A stretch of DNA of 64,000 nt from Endozoicomonas euniceicola. Lineage in GTDB: Bacteria > Pseudomonadota > Gammaproteobacteria > Pseudomonadales > Endozoicomonadaceae. A program made the translations under genes and the position numbers. Position 1 is the stretch's first letter, and every line of letters starts with the position of its first letter. The stretch covers positions 2,288,501-2,352,500 of the forward strand of contig NZ_CP103300.1 of the NCBI RefSeq assembly GCF_025562755.1, given 5' to 3'. The notes under the pieces are model-generated. The model had not been told where the DNA came from. It did no database searches and saw only the letters and a list, made by a program, of their open reading frames with translations. Shown here piece after piece: positions 1-9,021 of the stretch.

Positions 1-1866
1 CAGTCATTTCAACTGATTCATGGTGGTCGGGATCGCAGCCTGCAATGCCAGGCCCTGCTGGATGTGCTGAACGTGCTGAAAGAGGCCGGCCATCTGCCAG
101 AACAGGCGACCGATGAGCTTCGCGAAGCCTATATTTATCTGCGCAATCTTGAGCACGCTATTCAGGCGCTCAAGGACCAGCAGACCCAAAACCTGCCTGA
201 CTTTGAAGAACCCCGGAACCGTGTCGCCTACAGTATGGGCCATCCAGACTGGCAGACACTGCAACAGACGCTGGACAAACATAAATCCTGTGTCGTTTAT
301 CACTTTGACCATGTTATCGCTGACCCGGATGAACAGGATAACGATCAGCCAACGCCTTCTGAGTGCTGGAAGATGTTCTGGGACAAGGAGCTGTCAGAAG
401 AAGATGAAATCAAACTGCTGGCTGAGAAAGGCTTTACCGATGTCAACACATCCCACAATCGCCTGCGCGCCCTGCGTGACGGCAAAGCCATTACCCGGGT
501 GAGAAGGCAGAGCCGTGAACGACTTGATGCCTTTATTCCGGTGCTTATGGAGCAGGTCATCACCACTGAAGCGCCTGATGTCTGCCTGAACCGGCTGATT
601 CCGCTGGTAGAAAGCGTATTGCGCCGAACCGCCTACCTGGTGCTGCTGATGGAAAACCCGCGGGCTCTGGATCACCTTTGCCGACTGTGTACCGCCAGCC
701 CATGGATTGCGGAACAAATTGACCGCCACCCGGCACTGCTGGACGAGTTTCTTAATGTTGGCACTCTCTATAGTCCACCCAAACGGGCAGAACTGGCAGA
801 CGATCTGCGACAACAACTGGCGCATATTCCGGAAGACGATCTTGAATCACAGATGGAAGTGTTGCGCCATTTCAAAATGGCGCATGTCCTCAGGGTCGCG
901 GCAGCACAAACGGCTGGCACTTTACCATTGATGAAAGAGAGCGATTACCTGACCTGGATTGCCGAAGTCGTACTGGAGCAGGTGGTCGACATTGCCTGGC
1001 GTAACCTTATAGAACGCCATGGTCGTCCGGTCGCCCCGGAAGGCAAACCCTGTAATCCCGGTTTCATCGTCATTGGCTACGGCAAACTGGGTGGCATTGA
1101 ACTGGGTCCGGGCTCTGATCTGGATCTTGTGTTTGTTCACGATGGCGCCATTAACCAGGAAACAGACGGCGACCGCCCTCTGGACAGCGGCACGTTCTTT
1201 ACCCGCCTGGGGCAACGCATTATTCATATTCTTACCACTCATACGGCTTCAGGTTCGCTGTATGAAGCGGATATGCGACTACGACCGTCTGGCTCCTCAG
1301 GCCTGCTGGTCAGCTCCATGGCTGCCTTTGAAAAATACCAGATGAACGATGCCTGGACCTGGGAGCATCAGGCTCTGATCAGGGCGCGGGCAGTGGCAGG
1401 CGATAAAGAGCTGGCCGCCCGTTTTGAAACGTTGCGCAAACAAACGCTCTGTCAGGCCAGAGACAGAACGACGTTACAAAACGACGTAGCGGCTATGCGC
1501 CTCAAGATGCGCGACCATCTTGGTTCCAAAAAGAATGATGACGACGGTAACCCTCTTTTTCATCTGAAACACGACAAAGGGGGTATTGTTGATATTGAGT
1601 TTCTGATGCAATACGCCGTGCTGGCTTATGCCAGTAACCATCCGGGTATTACCCGCTATACCGATAACATTCGTATTTCAGAATCCCTGGAGCAGAGCAA
1701 TATCATCAGCCATGAGCAGGGCAAACAGCTTCGGGAAGCTTACAAGTTTCTGCGTAAGGCCAGCCACTCAAGGGCTTTTTTAAACGAGCGCTCGTTTGTG
1801 AGTCCAGCCCTGGTTGAGCCTTTCCGGTCACAGGTCAGCAATCTATGGCAAGATTGGATGGAGTAG
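1..1866 (+). CDS. glnE: Bifunctional glutamine synthetase adenylyltransferase/adenylyl-removing enzyme, 3' part (5' end outside window)
   Basis: The reading frame is open from the first base, so the 5' end lies outside the window; 621 residues are visible of a family that is usually about 950-980. GlnE adds AMP to glutamine synthetase and removes it, in response to PII proteins, in the cytosol. The visible part starts near the end of the adenylyl-removing domain and contains the complete C-terminal adenylyltransferase domain. The nucleotidyltransferase motif GSDLDLVF is encoded at about 1111-1134, with the two metal-binding Asp codons at 1117 and 1123, preceded by the glycine-rich GYGKLGG. 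The upstream ATG at 64 is internal and not the start. The order glnE-ilvE-waaF is the one known from Pseudomonas. No terminator is obvious in the 198 bases before ilvE. Confidence 0.95.
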   Translation, partial: QSFQLIHGGRDRSLQCQALLDVLNVLKEAGHLPEQATDELREAYIYLRNLEHAIQALKDQQTQNLPDFEEPRNRVAYSMGHPDWQTLQQTLDKHKSCVVYHFDHVIADPDEQDNDQPTPSECWKMFWDKELSEEDEIKLLAEKGFTDVNTSHNRLRALRDGKAITRVRRQSRERLDAFIPVLMEQVITTEAPDVCLNRLIPLVESVLRRTAYLVLLMENPRALDHLCRLCTASPWIAEQIDRHPALLDEFLNVGTLYSPPKRAELADDLRQQLAHIPEDDLESQMEVLRHFKMAHVLRVAAAQTAGTLPLMKESDYLTWIAEVVLEQVVDIAWRNLIERHGRPVAPEGKPCNPGFIVIGYGKLGGIELGPGSDLDLVFVHDGAINQETDGDRPLDSGTFFTRLGQRIIHILTTHTASGSLYEADMRLRPSGSSGLLVSSMAAFEKYQMNDAWTWEHQALIRARAVAGDKELAARFETLRKQTLCQARDRTTLQNDVAAMRLKMRDHLGSKKNDDDGNPLFHLKHDKGGIVDIEFLMQYAVLAYASNHPGITRYTDNIRISESLEQSNIISHEQGKQLREAYKFLRKASHSRAFLNERSFVSPALVEPFRSQVSNLWQDWME

Positions 1867-2064
1867 CTACGCTTTAAAAACGATCACGCAGGCCTTCATT
1901 CGTCCGGGCAGCTTGGAAACCATAGCGGTTTTATGCTCAAATACCCTATCTGCCCGCGACAAACCGAAGCGTTTGCAGCAAAAACAAGTCACAACAATAC
2001 GAATGCCGGCATACTGCCGGATTAACTGTACCAATCAAAATGAATAACAGGCGGGAGTTTAGAT

Positions 2065-3000
2065 ATGTCCTTCGCCGATAAAGATGGCGTTATCTGGTTT
2101 GACGGAGAACTGGTTCCCTGGCGCGAAGCTAAAACCCACGTTCTCACACACACTTTGCACTATGGCATGGGCGTTTTCGAGGGCGTGCGCGCTTATAGTA
2201 CCGACAGGGGAGCGGCGATCTTTCGTCTGCAAGAGCACACCGACCGCCTGTTTCGCAGCGCCCATATTCTGGGTATGAAAATTCCGTACAGCAAGGAAGA
2301 ACTGCTTGAAGCCCAGAAACAGGTAGTGCGTGAAAACGGGCTCGATTCCGCTTACCTGCGCCCCATGTGCTTTCTCGGTTCAGAGGGTATGGGCTTAAGA
2401 GCAGAAGGGCTGAAAGTGCATACGATTGTTGCCGCCTGGGAGTGGCCTTCCTATATGACACCGGACGCTCTGGAACAGGGCATCCGAATTCGTACCTCGT
2501 CTTACACCCGTCATCATGTCAACATCACTATGTGTAAAGCCAAGGCTAACGGTAACTACATGAACTCGATGCTGGCACTGCGCGAAGCGTTGGACAGCGG
2601 TTGTGAAGAAGCGTTACTGCTGGATAATGAAGGCTATGTTGCCGAAGGCAGCGGTGAGAATGTCTTCATTGTTAAAAGCGATGGCATTCTGTATACACCT
2701 GAACTAACGTCCTGCCTGGAAGGCATTACCCGGGATACGATTATTCGGTTTGCTCAACATCTGGGTCTGGAAGTTCGTGAAAAGCGCATTACCCGTGATG
2801 AAGTTTATATCGCTGAAGAAGCCTTTTTCACTGGCACTGCGGCAGAAGTTCTGCCCATTCGGGAGCACGATGGTCGGGTGATTGGTAGTGGCAGGCGCGG
2901 CCCGGTCACCGAAAAATTGCAAAAAATGTACTTTGACCAGGTAGCGGGTAAAAGCGGGTTATTCCCTGAATGGCTTGATTACGTGGCCAGACTCTGCTGA
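2065..3000 (+). CDS. ilvE: Branched-chain amino acid aminotransferase
   Basis: This is a PLP fold-type IV transaminase that makes Val, Leu and Ile from their 2-oxo acids with glutamate as amino donor. It has 311 residues, close to the roughly 309 of E. coli IlvE. The PLP lysine is expected at K160, in a KANGNYMNS segment that matches the family K-x-x-x-N-Y pattern. Other family signatures are LHYGMGVFEGVRAY near residue 32 and EGSGENVF near residue 195. The ATG at 2065 has a good ribosome-binding site (GGGAG about 8 bases upstream). A GC-rich hairpin follows the stop. The aminotransferase class IV family also includes D-amino-acid aminotransferase and ADC lyase, but the length and motifs favour IlvE. 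Confidence 0.95.
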   Translation: MSFADKDGVIWFDGELVPWREAKTHVLTHTLHYGMGVFEGVRAYSTDRGAAIFRLQEHTDRLFRSAHILGMKIPYSKEELLEAQKQVVRENGLDSAYLRPMCFLGSEGMGLRAEGLKVHTIVAAWEWPSYMTPDALEQGIRIRTSSYTRHHVNITMCKAKANGNYMNSMLALREALDSGCEEALLLDNEGYVAEGSGENVFIVKSDGILYTPELTSCLEGITRDTIIRFAQHLGLEVREKRITRDEVYIAEEAFFTGTAAEVLPIREHDGRVIGSGRRGPVTEKLQKMYFDQVAGKSGLFPEWLDYVARLC

Positions 3001-3041
3001 CCCGCCTGCCGTTAATCTTTTGCAATATCTGACTTTCCCTT

Positions 3042-3073
3042 CCCGCCCTTTTGCAACACCTCCGAAGGGCGGG
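3042..3073 (+). terminator. Hairpin after ilvE
   Basis: A perfect 9-bp stem, CCCGCCCTT (3042-3050) with AAGGGCGGG (3065-3073), has a 14-base loop and lies 41 bases after the ilvE stop. The following sequence is only weakly T-rich (ATTTTAAT), so this is a plausible but not canonical Rho-independent terminator. It could also serve the convergent gene that ends at 3085. Confidence 0.55.
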
Positions 3074-3084
3074 GAGAATCCATT

Positions 3085-3613
3085 TTAATAAACCCCCACA
3101 TGGCCATCAGTAAACGATTGCCCAGGTAAAAGCCTGCGTACATTAGGGGTAAGCTGTGAATAACGAAGTTGTCCTTGTGGCTTGTAATGGCCTGACGAGT
3201 TATTCCACTTCATTAATCTTCTTCGGTGAAAACTCATTTCGCCGGCGTAAAATACATTTTGCTCCATTGTTATCGAAGAATGCCCCTCTACGCACATGTC
3301 CAGGTAATACCTCTCATGGTATACATCTGGCGCTACCATTACTTGCTGAGGAAACATGGCAAGAATAGCATACAGCAGGCGACCGTCATGCAAACGGGGA
3401 ACAGCCACATCCCTTGCTTCAAACATGGGGCTGGGCAATAAATAGTACTGCTCACCGTTTTTCTCTAATAAAAAAATGCTATGTTTAGTTCCGGGCTTTT
3501 GGTAATTAGCATGCGGATTACTCTTAAGCTCTTGGATTGTTGAATGACCTTCGTACAACTTTTGCAGACGGTAGTCTGAACGAGTGCGACTTATGGACTC
3601 TATTACAAAATAA
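3085..3613 (-). pseudogene. Unknown protein gene, main part, disrupted near its 5' end by an IS66-family element
   Basis: The minus-strand frame is open from the stop at 3085 to the IS boundary at 3613. The longest ORF with a recognised start begins at a TTG (3558), but the frame continues upstream without a stop into the element. Removing the IS and one copy of the 8-bp duplication joins this frame to an ATG at 5260-5258, giving an intact protein of about 182 residues. I do not recognise the family. Visible traits are a C-terminal AGE...WNNSSGHYKP segment, many His and Tyr residues, and no signal peptide or membrane segment. The SGHYKP motif recalls hypothetical proteins of host-associated gammaproteobacteria (from memory). 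The insertion removes the original start and ribosome-binding site. Translation from the TTG, or from a promoter reading out of the IS, is possible but unshown. Confidence 0.7.
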
Positions 3614-5229
3614 GTAACTATTCAGCCCCCAAACGATAGACTGGAATTTTTGTGATTTTGTGCCATTTTGAAAGACAGTTTTCAGGCATCTGCACGTCAT
3701 GAGTCAACCTGCTCCCGAATTCCAGATTATCGTCGCTCTCCTTACTGCTGTGAATGAGCAACAGGAGCAGATTACTTGTTTGAGTGAGCAGGTTTCAAAA
3801 CTGGAAGCAGAGAACAAGGAGTTAAGCGACAGGCTTAACACCAACAGCAGGAACAGTAGCAAGCCTCCTTCTACGGATGGTTATGCCAAGCCTTCCGCCA
3901 AGAAAAAAGACTCATCTGGTACGACGCCAGACCCGGACAGTGATCCTAAAGGCGAAAAGCCCAACCCCAAAAGCTTACGAGAGAAATCTGGTCGCAAGCC
4001 CGGTGGTCAAAGAGGTCATAAAGGCTCTACGCTTAGGCAGGTCGAAGACCCTGGGCGCACCCAATACCATCCGGTTATAGACTGCGAGAACTGCCATCGT
4101 TCATTACGTTCTTCTAAAATCGTCAAGCTAATCGAAAGGCAGGTATTTGAACCTGGTCGTTTTGGTCACTTTGAAGTCACGGCTCATGTAGCGGAAGTCA
4201 AAAAGTGTGAATGCGGTCATGTAACCCTCGGCAGCTTCCCGGAAGGCGTTGACTCCCATGTTCAGTATGGACCTGCTACCCAGGCGCTGGCGGTGTATCT
4301 CTGCCAGTACCAGTTGGTGCCATACAAACGCGCTTCCCAGTTTTTCCTGGATATTTACGGGCTGGAAGTCAGTCCGGGTTCCATTTGTATGTTCCAGGAA
4401 AATGCCTATGATCAACTGGCCAGCACCGAGCAGGTAATTGTCGATGCTCTTAAGAACGCACCCATTGCTGGTGCCGATGAGACAGGCATGCGGGTGGCTG
4501 GTTCGCTATGGTGGATGCACGTTCTGCGTAGTGAAAAATGGACGCTGTATCACCTTGATCCCAGTAAAGGCCACTCTGCCATTGAGTCAATGGGCGTTTT
4601 GCTGACTTTTGCCGGAATACTGGTTCATGACCATTACAAGGCTTACTTCCGCTATGCCGCTCTTCATGTGCTGTGCAACGCTCATCACCTGAGGGAGTTA
4701 CAGGGTGTTGTTGACCGGGATTGCAACCATCTGGCTGTACGCCTTCAGCGGATGCTAAGGCTGGCTTGGCATCTCAGCAACGGTTTCAAAAAAATTGGCA
4801 TGGAGGCGATGCCAGAGACGATTCGCCAACGGATTAGTTCACTGTTCGAGCGGACTGCGAAAAGGGCTCAGGCCGAGGAAGCCGAATATATGGAACGCCT
4901 ACGGCAACGGCGGGGCGACGACAAAGTGAGAAATACGAAAGCCTTTAACCTGTTCAAGCGACTGGTGAAATTCAAGGAAGCAACCTTGAGGTTCATGACT
5001 GACTTCAGAATACCCTTCGACAACAATGGCAGTGAGCGAGACATCCGGAATGGTAAGGTAAAACAGAAAATATCGGGATGTATCCGAAGTAAGAAAGGGG
5101 CGGAATGGTATAGCCGTATCCGAAGTTATGTCTCATCGGCGAGAAAGCAGGGGCATAACGTTTTTGAAGCCTTGCTTATTGCGATGAAGAATTACAGCGA
5201 TCAACCTTTGCTGGGTGCTGAATAGTTAC
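3614..5229 (+). mobile_element. IS66-family insertion sequence, ISBst12-like, complete
   Basis: The ends are the inverted repeat GTAACTATTCAGC (3614-3626) and its complement (5217-5229), extending to 18 bases with one mismatch. The GTAA tip is typical of IS66-family elements. A perfect 8-bp direct repeat, CAAAATAA, flanks the element (3606-3613 and 5230-5237), which is the duplication length known for this family. The element is 1616 bp and carries a single transposase gene with no tnpA/tnpB accessory genes, as in the ISBst12 subgroup. The intact duplication and intact gene point to a recent insertion. Confidence 0.93.
3699..5225 (+). CDS. IS66-family transposase (TnpC-like)
   Basis: This is a DDE transposase of 508 residues, filling almost the whole element. 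An N-terminal leucine-zipper-like coiled coil (about residues 10-50) is followed by a basic segment RKPGGQRGHKG and a Cys-rich zinc-finger-like region (CENC near residue 128, CECGH near residue 170). The catalytic domain shows GADETGMRV (first Asp), VHDHYKAY (second Asp) and NGSERDIRNGKVKQKISG (Glu), all typical of IS66 TnpC. The stop codon overlaps the right inverted repeat. No frameshift or stop interrupts it, so it may be active. Confidence 0.93.
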   Translation: MSQPAPEFQIIVALLTAVNEQQEQITCLSEQVSKLEAENKELSDRLNTNSRNSSKPPSTDGYAKPSAKKKDSSGTTPDPDSDPKGEKPNPKSLREKSGRKPGGQRGHKGSTLRQVEDPGRTQYHPVIDCENCHRSLRSSKIVKLIERQVFEPGRFGHFEVTAHVAEVKKCECGHVTLGSFPEGVDSHVQYGPATQALAVYLCQYQLVPYKRASQFFLDIYGLEVSPGSICMFQENAYDQLASTEQVIVDALKNAPIAGADETGMRVAGSLWWMHVLRSEKWTLYHLDPSKGHSAIESMGVLLTFAGILVHDHYKAYFRYAALHVLCNAHHLRELQGVVDRDCNHLAVRLQRMLRLAWHLSNGFKKIGMEAMPETIRQRISSLFERTAKRAQAEEAEYMERLRQRRGDDKVRNTKAFNLFKRLVKFKEATLRFMTDFRIPFDNNGSERDIRNGKVKQKISGCIRSKKGAEWYSRIRSYVSSARKQGHNVFEALLIAMKNYSDQPLLGAE

Positions 5230-5237
5230 CAAAATAA

Positions 5238-5260
5238 ACTTGTTGCAATAAATTGATCAT
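5238..5260 (-). pseudogene. 5' fragment of the unknown gene split by the IS66-family element
   Basis: On the minus strand an ATG at 5260-5258 opens the frame MINLLQQ, which joins in frame to the fragment ending at 3085 once the IS and one 8-bp duplication are removed. AAGGTAAGAG upstream could be the original ribosome-binding site, and a TAA at 5281-5279 closes the frame further upstream. That TAA coincides with the target duplication of the neighbouring ISAzo13-like element, so that element sits right in the 5' leader of the same gene. Confidence 0.6.
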
Positions 5261-5352
5261 ATAGCTCTTACCTTGCTTTTAGGGGAGTGGCATAACAAAC
5301 TTTACCGGAGTATCTTTCCTGCTTACTCCCTCTGTGATTGATTGTGAACGTC

Positions 5353-6572
5353 ATGTCCAGCGTTAATGTCACCCCTGAATGCAAACACCTCATTATACTT
5401 GCTGCTAAAAAGCTCAAAGGCTCTGAACACAGAGCCTTCATAGCTGAAGTCGCTGAACAGCTCTGTTTTGGTAGTCCACGCCTTACTGAAACCGAGTTCA
5501 ATTTTGGTCGTCATACCGTTGAACTCGGGATGCATGAAAAAAGGACAGGACTTATTTGTTATGGAAATTACGTATCTCAGGGCAAGCCAAAAGCAGAAGT
5601 AGCAAATCCTCAACTGGAACAAGACATTCGAAGCTTGGTAGACCCTGAAAGTCAGGCTGACCCGCAGCTCAGAAATACGTTCTCCTATGCTCGCATAACA
5701 GCCAGTGCTGTTCGAAAAAAACTGATTGATGAAAAAGGGTGGCAGGAAGAGCTACTTCCCAAAGAGCGTACTTTCTGCAACATGTTGAACCGCATGGGCT
5801 ATAAACTTCACAAGGTACAGAAGACCACGCCGGAAAAAAAATCCCGGAAACCGATGCCATCTTTGAAAACGTCAAACAAGTAAAAAGCACCGCAAGCCAG
5901 AGAAAGCAGAGTCTTCAGATCAGCATTGATTGCAAAGCAACGGTTAACCTTGGAAATTTTTCCAGAGGTGGTAAAGCAAGAGGAACTGAAGCGGTCAAAG
6001 CGCTGGATCATGATATGGCCACCAAAGAAAAAATGATCCCCTTTGGAATACTCAATCTGGAAAATGATCAACTGTATGTCTTTTACGGTAACTCTTACAA
6101 AACCAGTGATTTTATCTGCGATGCCATTGAACAGTGGTGGGAGCAGGTGAGGGAAACTAACAGGTATGTCGATGAGCTGGTTATCTACGCAGACAACGGT
6201 CCTGAAAGTAACAGCCACCGAACTCAGTTTCTTTTCAGAATGGTTGAGTTTGCCAAAAAAGTGGGGCTGAAAATACGGCTGGTTTACTACCCTCCCTACC
6301 ACAGCAAGTACAATCCGATTGAACGAGGCTGGTCTTATCTTGAGAACCATTGGAATGGCAGCCTTCTAAACACAGTAACGTCTGTTTTAGAGTGGACAAA
6401 GACAATGGTATGGAAATGCATGAACCCGATAGTGAAGCTACTTGATCAACCGTATCAAAAAGGGGTGAGACTGAGTAAACAGGAATTAGCTGAAATACAG
6501 CCTCACATCATTCGCCACTCTGAGTTAAAGAAATGGGATGTGACAATTGTTCCGGAACCGGTAAATTATTGA
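5353..6572 (+). CDS. ISAzo13-family transposase in two frames, with a possible -1 frameshift at an A8 run
   Basis: The first frame (ATG 5353 to TAA 5883) holds the N-terminal DNA-binding part. The second frame runs through 5841-6572 and holds the catalytic core, including ISIDCKATVNLGNFSRGG (first Asp), YADNGPESN (second Asp) and YHSKYNPIERGWSYLE (Glu), which are ISAzo13-type motifs. The frames meet at eight A residues (5834-5841). In the first frame these read A-AAA-AAA at 5835-5841, a perfect slippery heptamer; a -1 slip continues directly into KIPETDAIFENV, the sequence expected at this point of the family. Either programmed slippage (ribosomal or transcriptional) or a plain indel explains this; the sequence alone cannot decide. 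A GTG at 5344 and a TTG at 5338 are alternative starts. Confidence 0.75.
5835..5841 (+). other. Candidate -1 slippery heptamer A-AAA-AAA in the ISAzo13-like transposase
   Basis: An eight-A tract (5834-5841) is phased in the upstream frame as A AAA AAA and lies where the transposase changes to the -1 frame. I did not identify a convincing stimulatory stem downstream by eye. Confidence 0.45.
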
Positions 6573-6679
6573 TTGCCGCTCCCCTTAGCGGTTTGAAACA
6601 TGCTGCCTATCCTGCCTCACCCTATTTAGCTTACGCAAATATGCGAATGGAATATAAAACATCCCCAAGCTAACCGGGG

Positions 6680-6707
6680 GGGCTTTCCGTAGCCCACTGT
6701 TTTTCTT
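6680..6707 (+). terminator. Possible terminator between the ISAzo13-like element and waaF
   Basis: The stem GGGCT (6680-6684) with AGCCC (6691-6695) is followed after four bases by TTTTTCTT (6700-6707). It is short but has a T-run. The rest of 6588-6922 contains an 18-base near-perfect palindrome centred on GAATTC (6734-6751), and I see no recognisable gene there. Confidence 0.4.
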
Positions 6708-6922
6708 CCAGCTTACGGTTACGTGTGTAAATGGTGTAGAATTCTACGCCACTTATTTTATGCGGCACTTACTCTGACTCTGATTCTTTGGCAGAGCCAT
6801 TTCAGAATCTACTAAAAGATAGTATTTGCACATAACAGACAAGCTGAATGATCTCTGACGAACTGGTTACGACTGCTTTGTCTGGCGGTAGCGTGCCTGA
6901 AAGCTTTGAATAACGAATACCA

Positions 6923-7990
6923 ATGAATCAAGGAACCGTCCAAGCCGTGAAGTACCTGATTGTTGGCCCCTCATGGGTAGGGGACATGGTGATGGCACAA
7001 ACGCTGTTTATCGCCCTGAAACGACAGTACCCAAATGCCATCATCGATGTGCTGGCACCTGGCTGGAGCAGCCCGATACTGGAGCGTATGCCAGAAGTCA
7101 GGCGGGCGATTGATATGCCTGTCGGGCATGGCAGCCTGAACCTGAACCTGCGCAGGAAAGTCGCCCATTCACTGAAGGCAGAGAGTTACGATCAGGCGAT
7201 ACTGCTGCCAAACTCTCTGAAATCAGCCCTGATTCCTTTTCTGGCTGGTATTCCTGTTCGCACGGGCTGGCGTGGCGAGATGCGCTACGGGCTTCTCAAT
7301 GACCTGAGAACGCTGGATAAGAAGCAGTACCCGCTGATGATTGAGCGCTTTGTGGCGCTGGCTTATCCAGATAAAGAGGCACTTCCAACTCCTTTGCCCG
7401 TTCCTGCCCTTGAGGTGAACAAAGCCAATCTGGACAGTGCCCTGGGCCGTTACCGCCTGACCAGTGGAGCCCCGGTTCTGGCACTTTGTCCGGGCGCAGA
7501 ATTTGGCCCTTCCAAGCAGTGGCCTGCCGGTTATTATGGCGAAGTCGCCCTGATCATGGCTCGACGTGGCTGGCAAGTGTGGTTATTTGGTTCCGCTAAA
7601 GACCGTCAGGTAACTTCCGAGATAGTCAGCTACCTCCCCAAAACATTACAGGATCATTGCTGCAACCTGGCAGGAGAAACAACCCTGGCCGATGCTGTCG
7701 ATTTATTGTCCCGGGCCGATGCGGTGGTCAGCAATGATTCCGGGCTGATGCATATTGCCGCTGCGCTGTCGCGCCCACTGATCGCCGTGTATGGTTCAAC
7801 CACCGCAGCCCACACCCCGCCCATGAATCAAAACAGCAAAACCCTCTGGCTGGGGCTGGAATGCAGCCCCTGCTTCAAACGTGAATGCCCGCTGGGTCAC
7901 ATGAACTGTATGAGAAAGCTTGGCCCGGAAATGGTTCTTAAAGCCCTGAGTGACCTGACGGGGCAAGAGCTGCTGGAGATTCGCGAGTGA
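6923..7990 (+). CDS. waaF: ADP-heptose:LPS heptosyltransferase II
   Basis: This GT9-family enzyme adds the second heptose of the LPS inner core from ADP-L-glycero-D-manno-heptose, at the inner face of the inner membrane. It has 355 residues. VGPSWVGDMVMAQ near the N-terminus, LCPGAEFGPSKQWP near residue 189 and SNDSGLMHIAAAL near residue 273 are family signatures, and a Cys-rich CSPCFKRECPLGHMNC segment lies near the end. The ATG at 6923 has no clear ribosome-binding site. A GTG at 6947, preceded by AAGGAA at 6930-6935 and starting VKYLIVGPSW, matches the usual family start better and may be the true one. It overlaps waaC by four bases (GTGA). Confidence 0.93.
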   Translation: MNQGTVQAVKYLIVGPSWVGDMVMAQTLFIALKRQYPNAIIDVLAPGWSSPILERMPEVRRAIDMPVGHGSLNLNLRRKVAHSLKAESYDQAILLPNSLKSALIPFLAGIPVRTGWRGEMRYGLLNDLRTLDKKQYPLMIERFVALAYPDKEALPTPLPVPALEVNKANLDSALGRYRLTSGAPVLALCPGAEFGPSKQWPAGYYGEVALIMARRGWQVWLFGSAKDRQVTSEIVSYLPKTLQDHCCNLAGETTLADAVDLLSRADAVVSNDSGLMHIAAALSRPLIAVYGSTTAAHTPPMNQNSKTLWLGLECSPCFKRECPLGHMNCMRKLGPEMVLKALSDLTGQELLEIRE

Positions 7991-9021
7991 GGGTTCTTAT
8001 TGTTAAAACCTCCTCCATGGGAGATGTTATCCACACCCTGCCAGCCCTGACCGATGCAGCCAATGCGATTCCGAACATCCAGTTTGACTGGGTGGTAGAG
8101 GAAGGTTTTGCAGAAATTCCCAGCTGGCACCCGGCTGTGGATAAAGTGATTCCCGTGGCGATCAGACGCTGGCGCAAGTCAGTGCTGGAAACATTTCAGT
8201 CCGGAGAGTGGAAGCGCTTCAGGGCTTTGCTGAAATCCCGCCGTTATGATGCGATTATTGATGCCCAGGGGCTGGTAAAAAGTGCCCTAGTCACACGACT
8301 TGCCAAAGGCCCCAGGTTTGGTCTGGACAAACATTCAGCCAGGGAGCCGCTGGCGGCTGCATTTTATAAACATCCCCAGACTGTGGCATGGAACCAGCAC
8401 GCTGTTGAACGGGTAAGACAGCTTTTTGCCCAGTCGCTTGGTTATCCATTGCCAGAAACAACCGGGCATTTTCATCTGGACAAAAGCCATTTTACGGGTG
8501 AAGCCGTTACGAAAAAGCCTTACGTTGTATTTATTCATGGCACCACCTGGCCCACCAAACACTGGCCGGAAACATACTGGTGCGAACTGGCTCACCGGGT
8601 TAATGGTGCCGGCTATGATGTGGTACTGCCGTGGGGTAACGAAAAAGAGAAAGAACGTGCAGACATTATTGCCCACAGTTCAAAATCAGCGATTGTTTTG
8701 CCCAAAATGAATATTTGCGGTGTAGCTGGCGTTATTGCCGGAGCGACAGCCGTAGCCGCGGTAGACACGGGGCTGGGGCATTTAACCGCCGCTCTGGAAG
8801 TGCCTGCTCTATCCCTTTATGGGCCTACCAGCCCTGAACGGGTCGGCGCTTACGGACAGTCCCAAGTCCACCTTACCTTGAACGATTGTCCAGAAATGGA
8901 TAAAGCGTCAGTCACCAACCAGAATATTGAGCCGGAGATGTTTATCCCAATGACACCGGATTTTGTCTGGTCATCTCTACTGCAATTGATGAGTGAAACA
9001 CAGAACCGGGAGAACCGATGA
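7987..9021 (+). CDS. waaC: LPS heptosyltransferase I
   Basis: This GT9 enzyme transfers the first heptose onto Kdo2-lipid A. It has 344 residues. VKTSSMGDVIHTLPAL at the N-terminus, HGTTWPTKHWPETYW near residue 184 and VDTGLGHLTAAL near residue 260 are WaaC signatures. The start is GTG, overlapping the waaF stop as GTGA, which implies translational coupling. The end overlaps the waaG start as ATGA. It is part of the waaF-waaC-waaG-waaP operon, in the same order as in Pseudomonas. Confidence 0.94.
   Translation: MRVLIVKTSSMGDVIHTLPALTDAANAIPNIQFDWVVEEGFAEIPSWHPAVDKVIPVAIRRWRKSVLETFQSGEWKRFRALLKSRRYDAIIDAQGLVKSALVTRLAKGPRFGLDKHSAREPLAAAFYKHPQTVAWNQHAVERVRQLFAQSLGYPLPETTGHFHLDKSHFTGEAVTKKPYVVFIHGTTWPTKHWPETYWCELAHRVNGAGYDVVLPWGNEKEKERADIIAHSSKSAIVLPKMNICGVAGVIAGATAVAAVDTGLGHLTAALEVPALSLYGPTSPERVGAYGQSQVHLTLNDCPEMDKASVTNQNIEPEMFIPMTPDFVWSSLLQLMSETQNRENR

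Larger units (their letters stand above)
5282..6584 (+). mobile_element. ISAzo13-family insertion sequence
   Basis: The ends are imperfect inverted repeats of about 27 bases. The left end starts GGGGAGTGGCA and the right end, read inward, starts GGGGAGCGGCA; both finish with TTTACCGG. TTA flanks both ends (5279-5281 and 6585-6587), consistent with a 3-bp (or TA) target duplication. The length is 1303 bp. One transposase, split by a frame change, fills it. The left end lies only 44 bases from the IS66-family duplication at 5230-5237. Confidence 0.8.

Noticed and set aside
6849..6914. 21-codon ORF ending eight bases before waaF
   Set aside because: No ribosome-binding site and no recognisable leader-peptide pattern.
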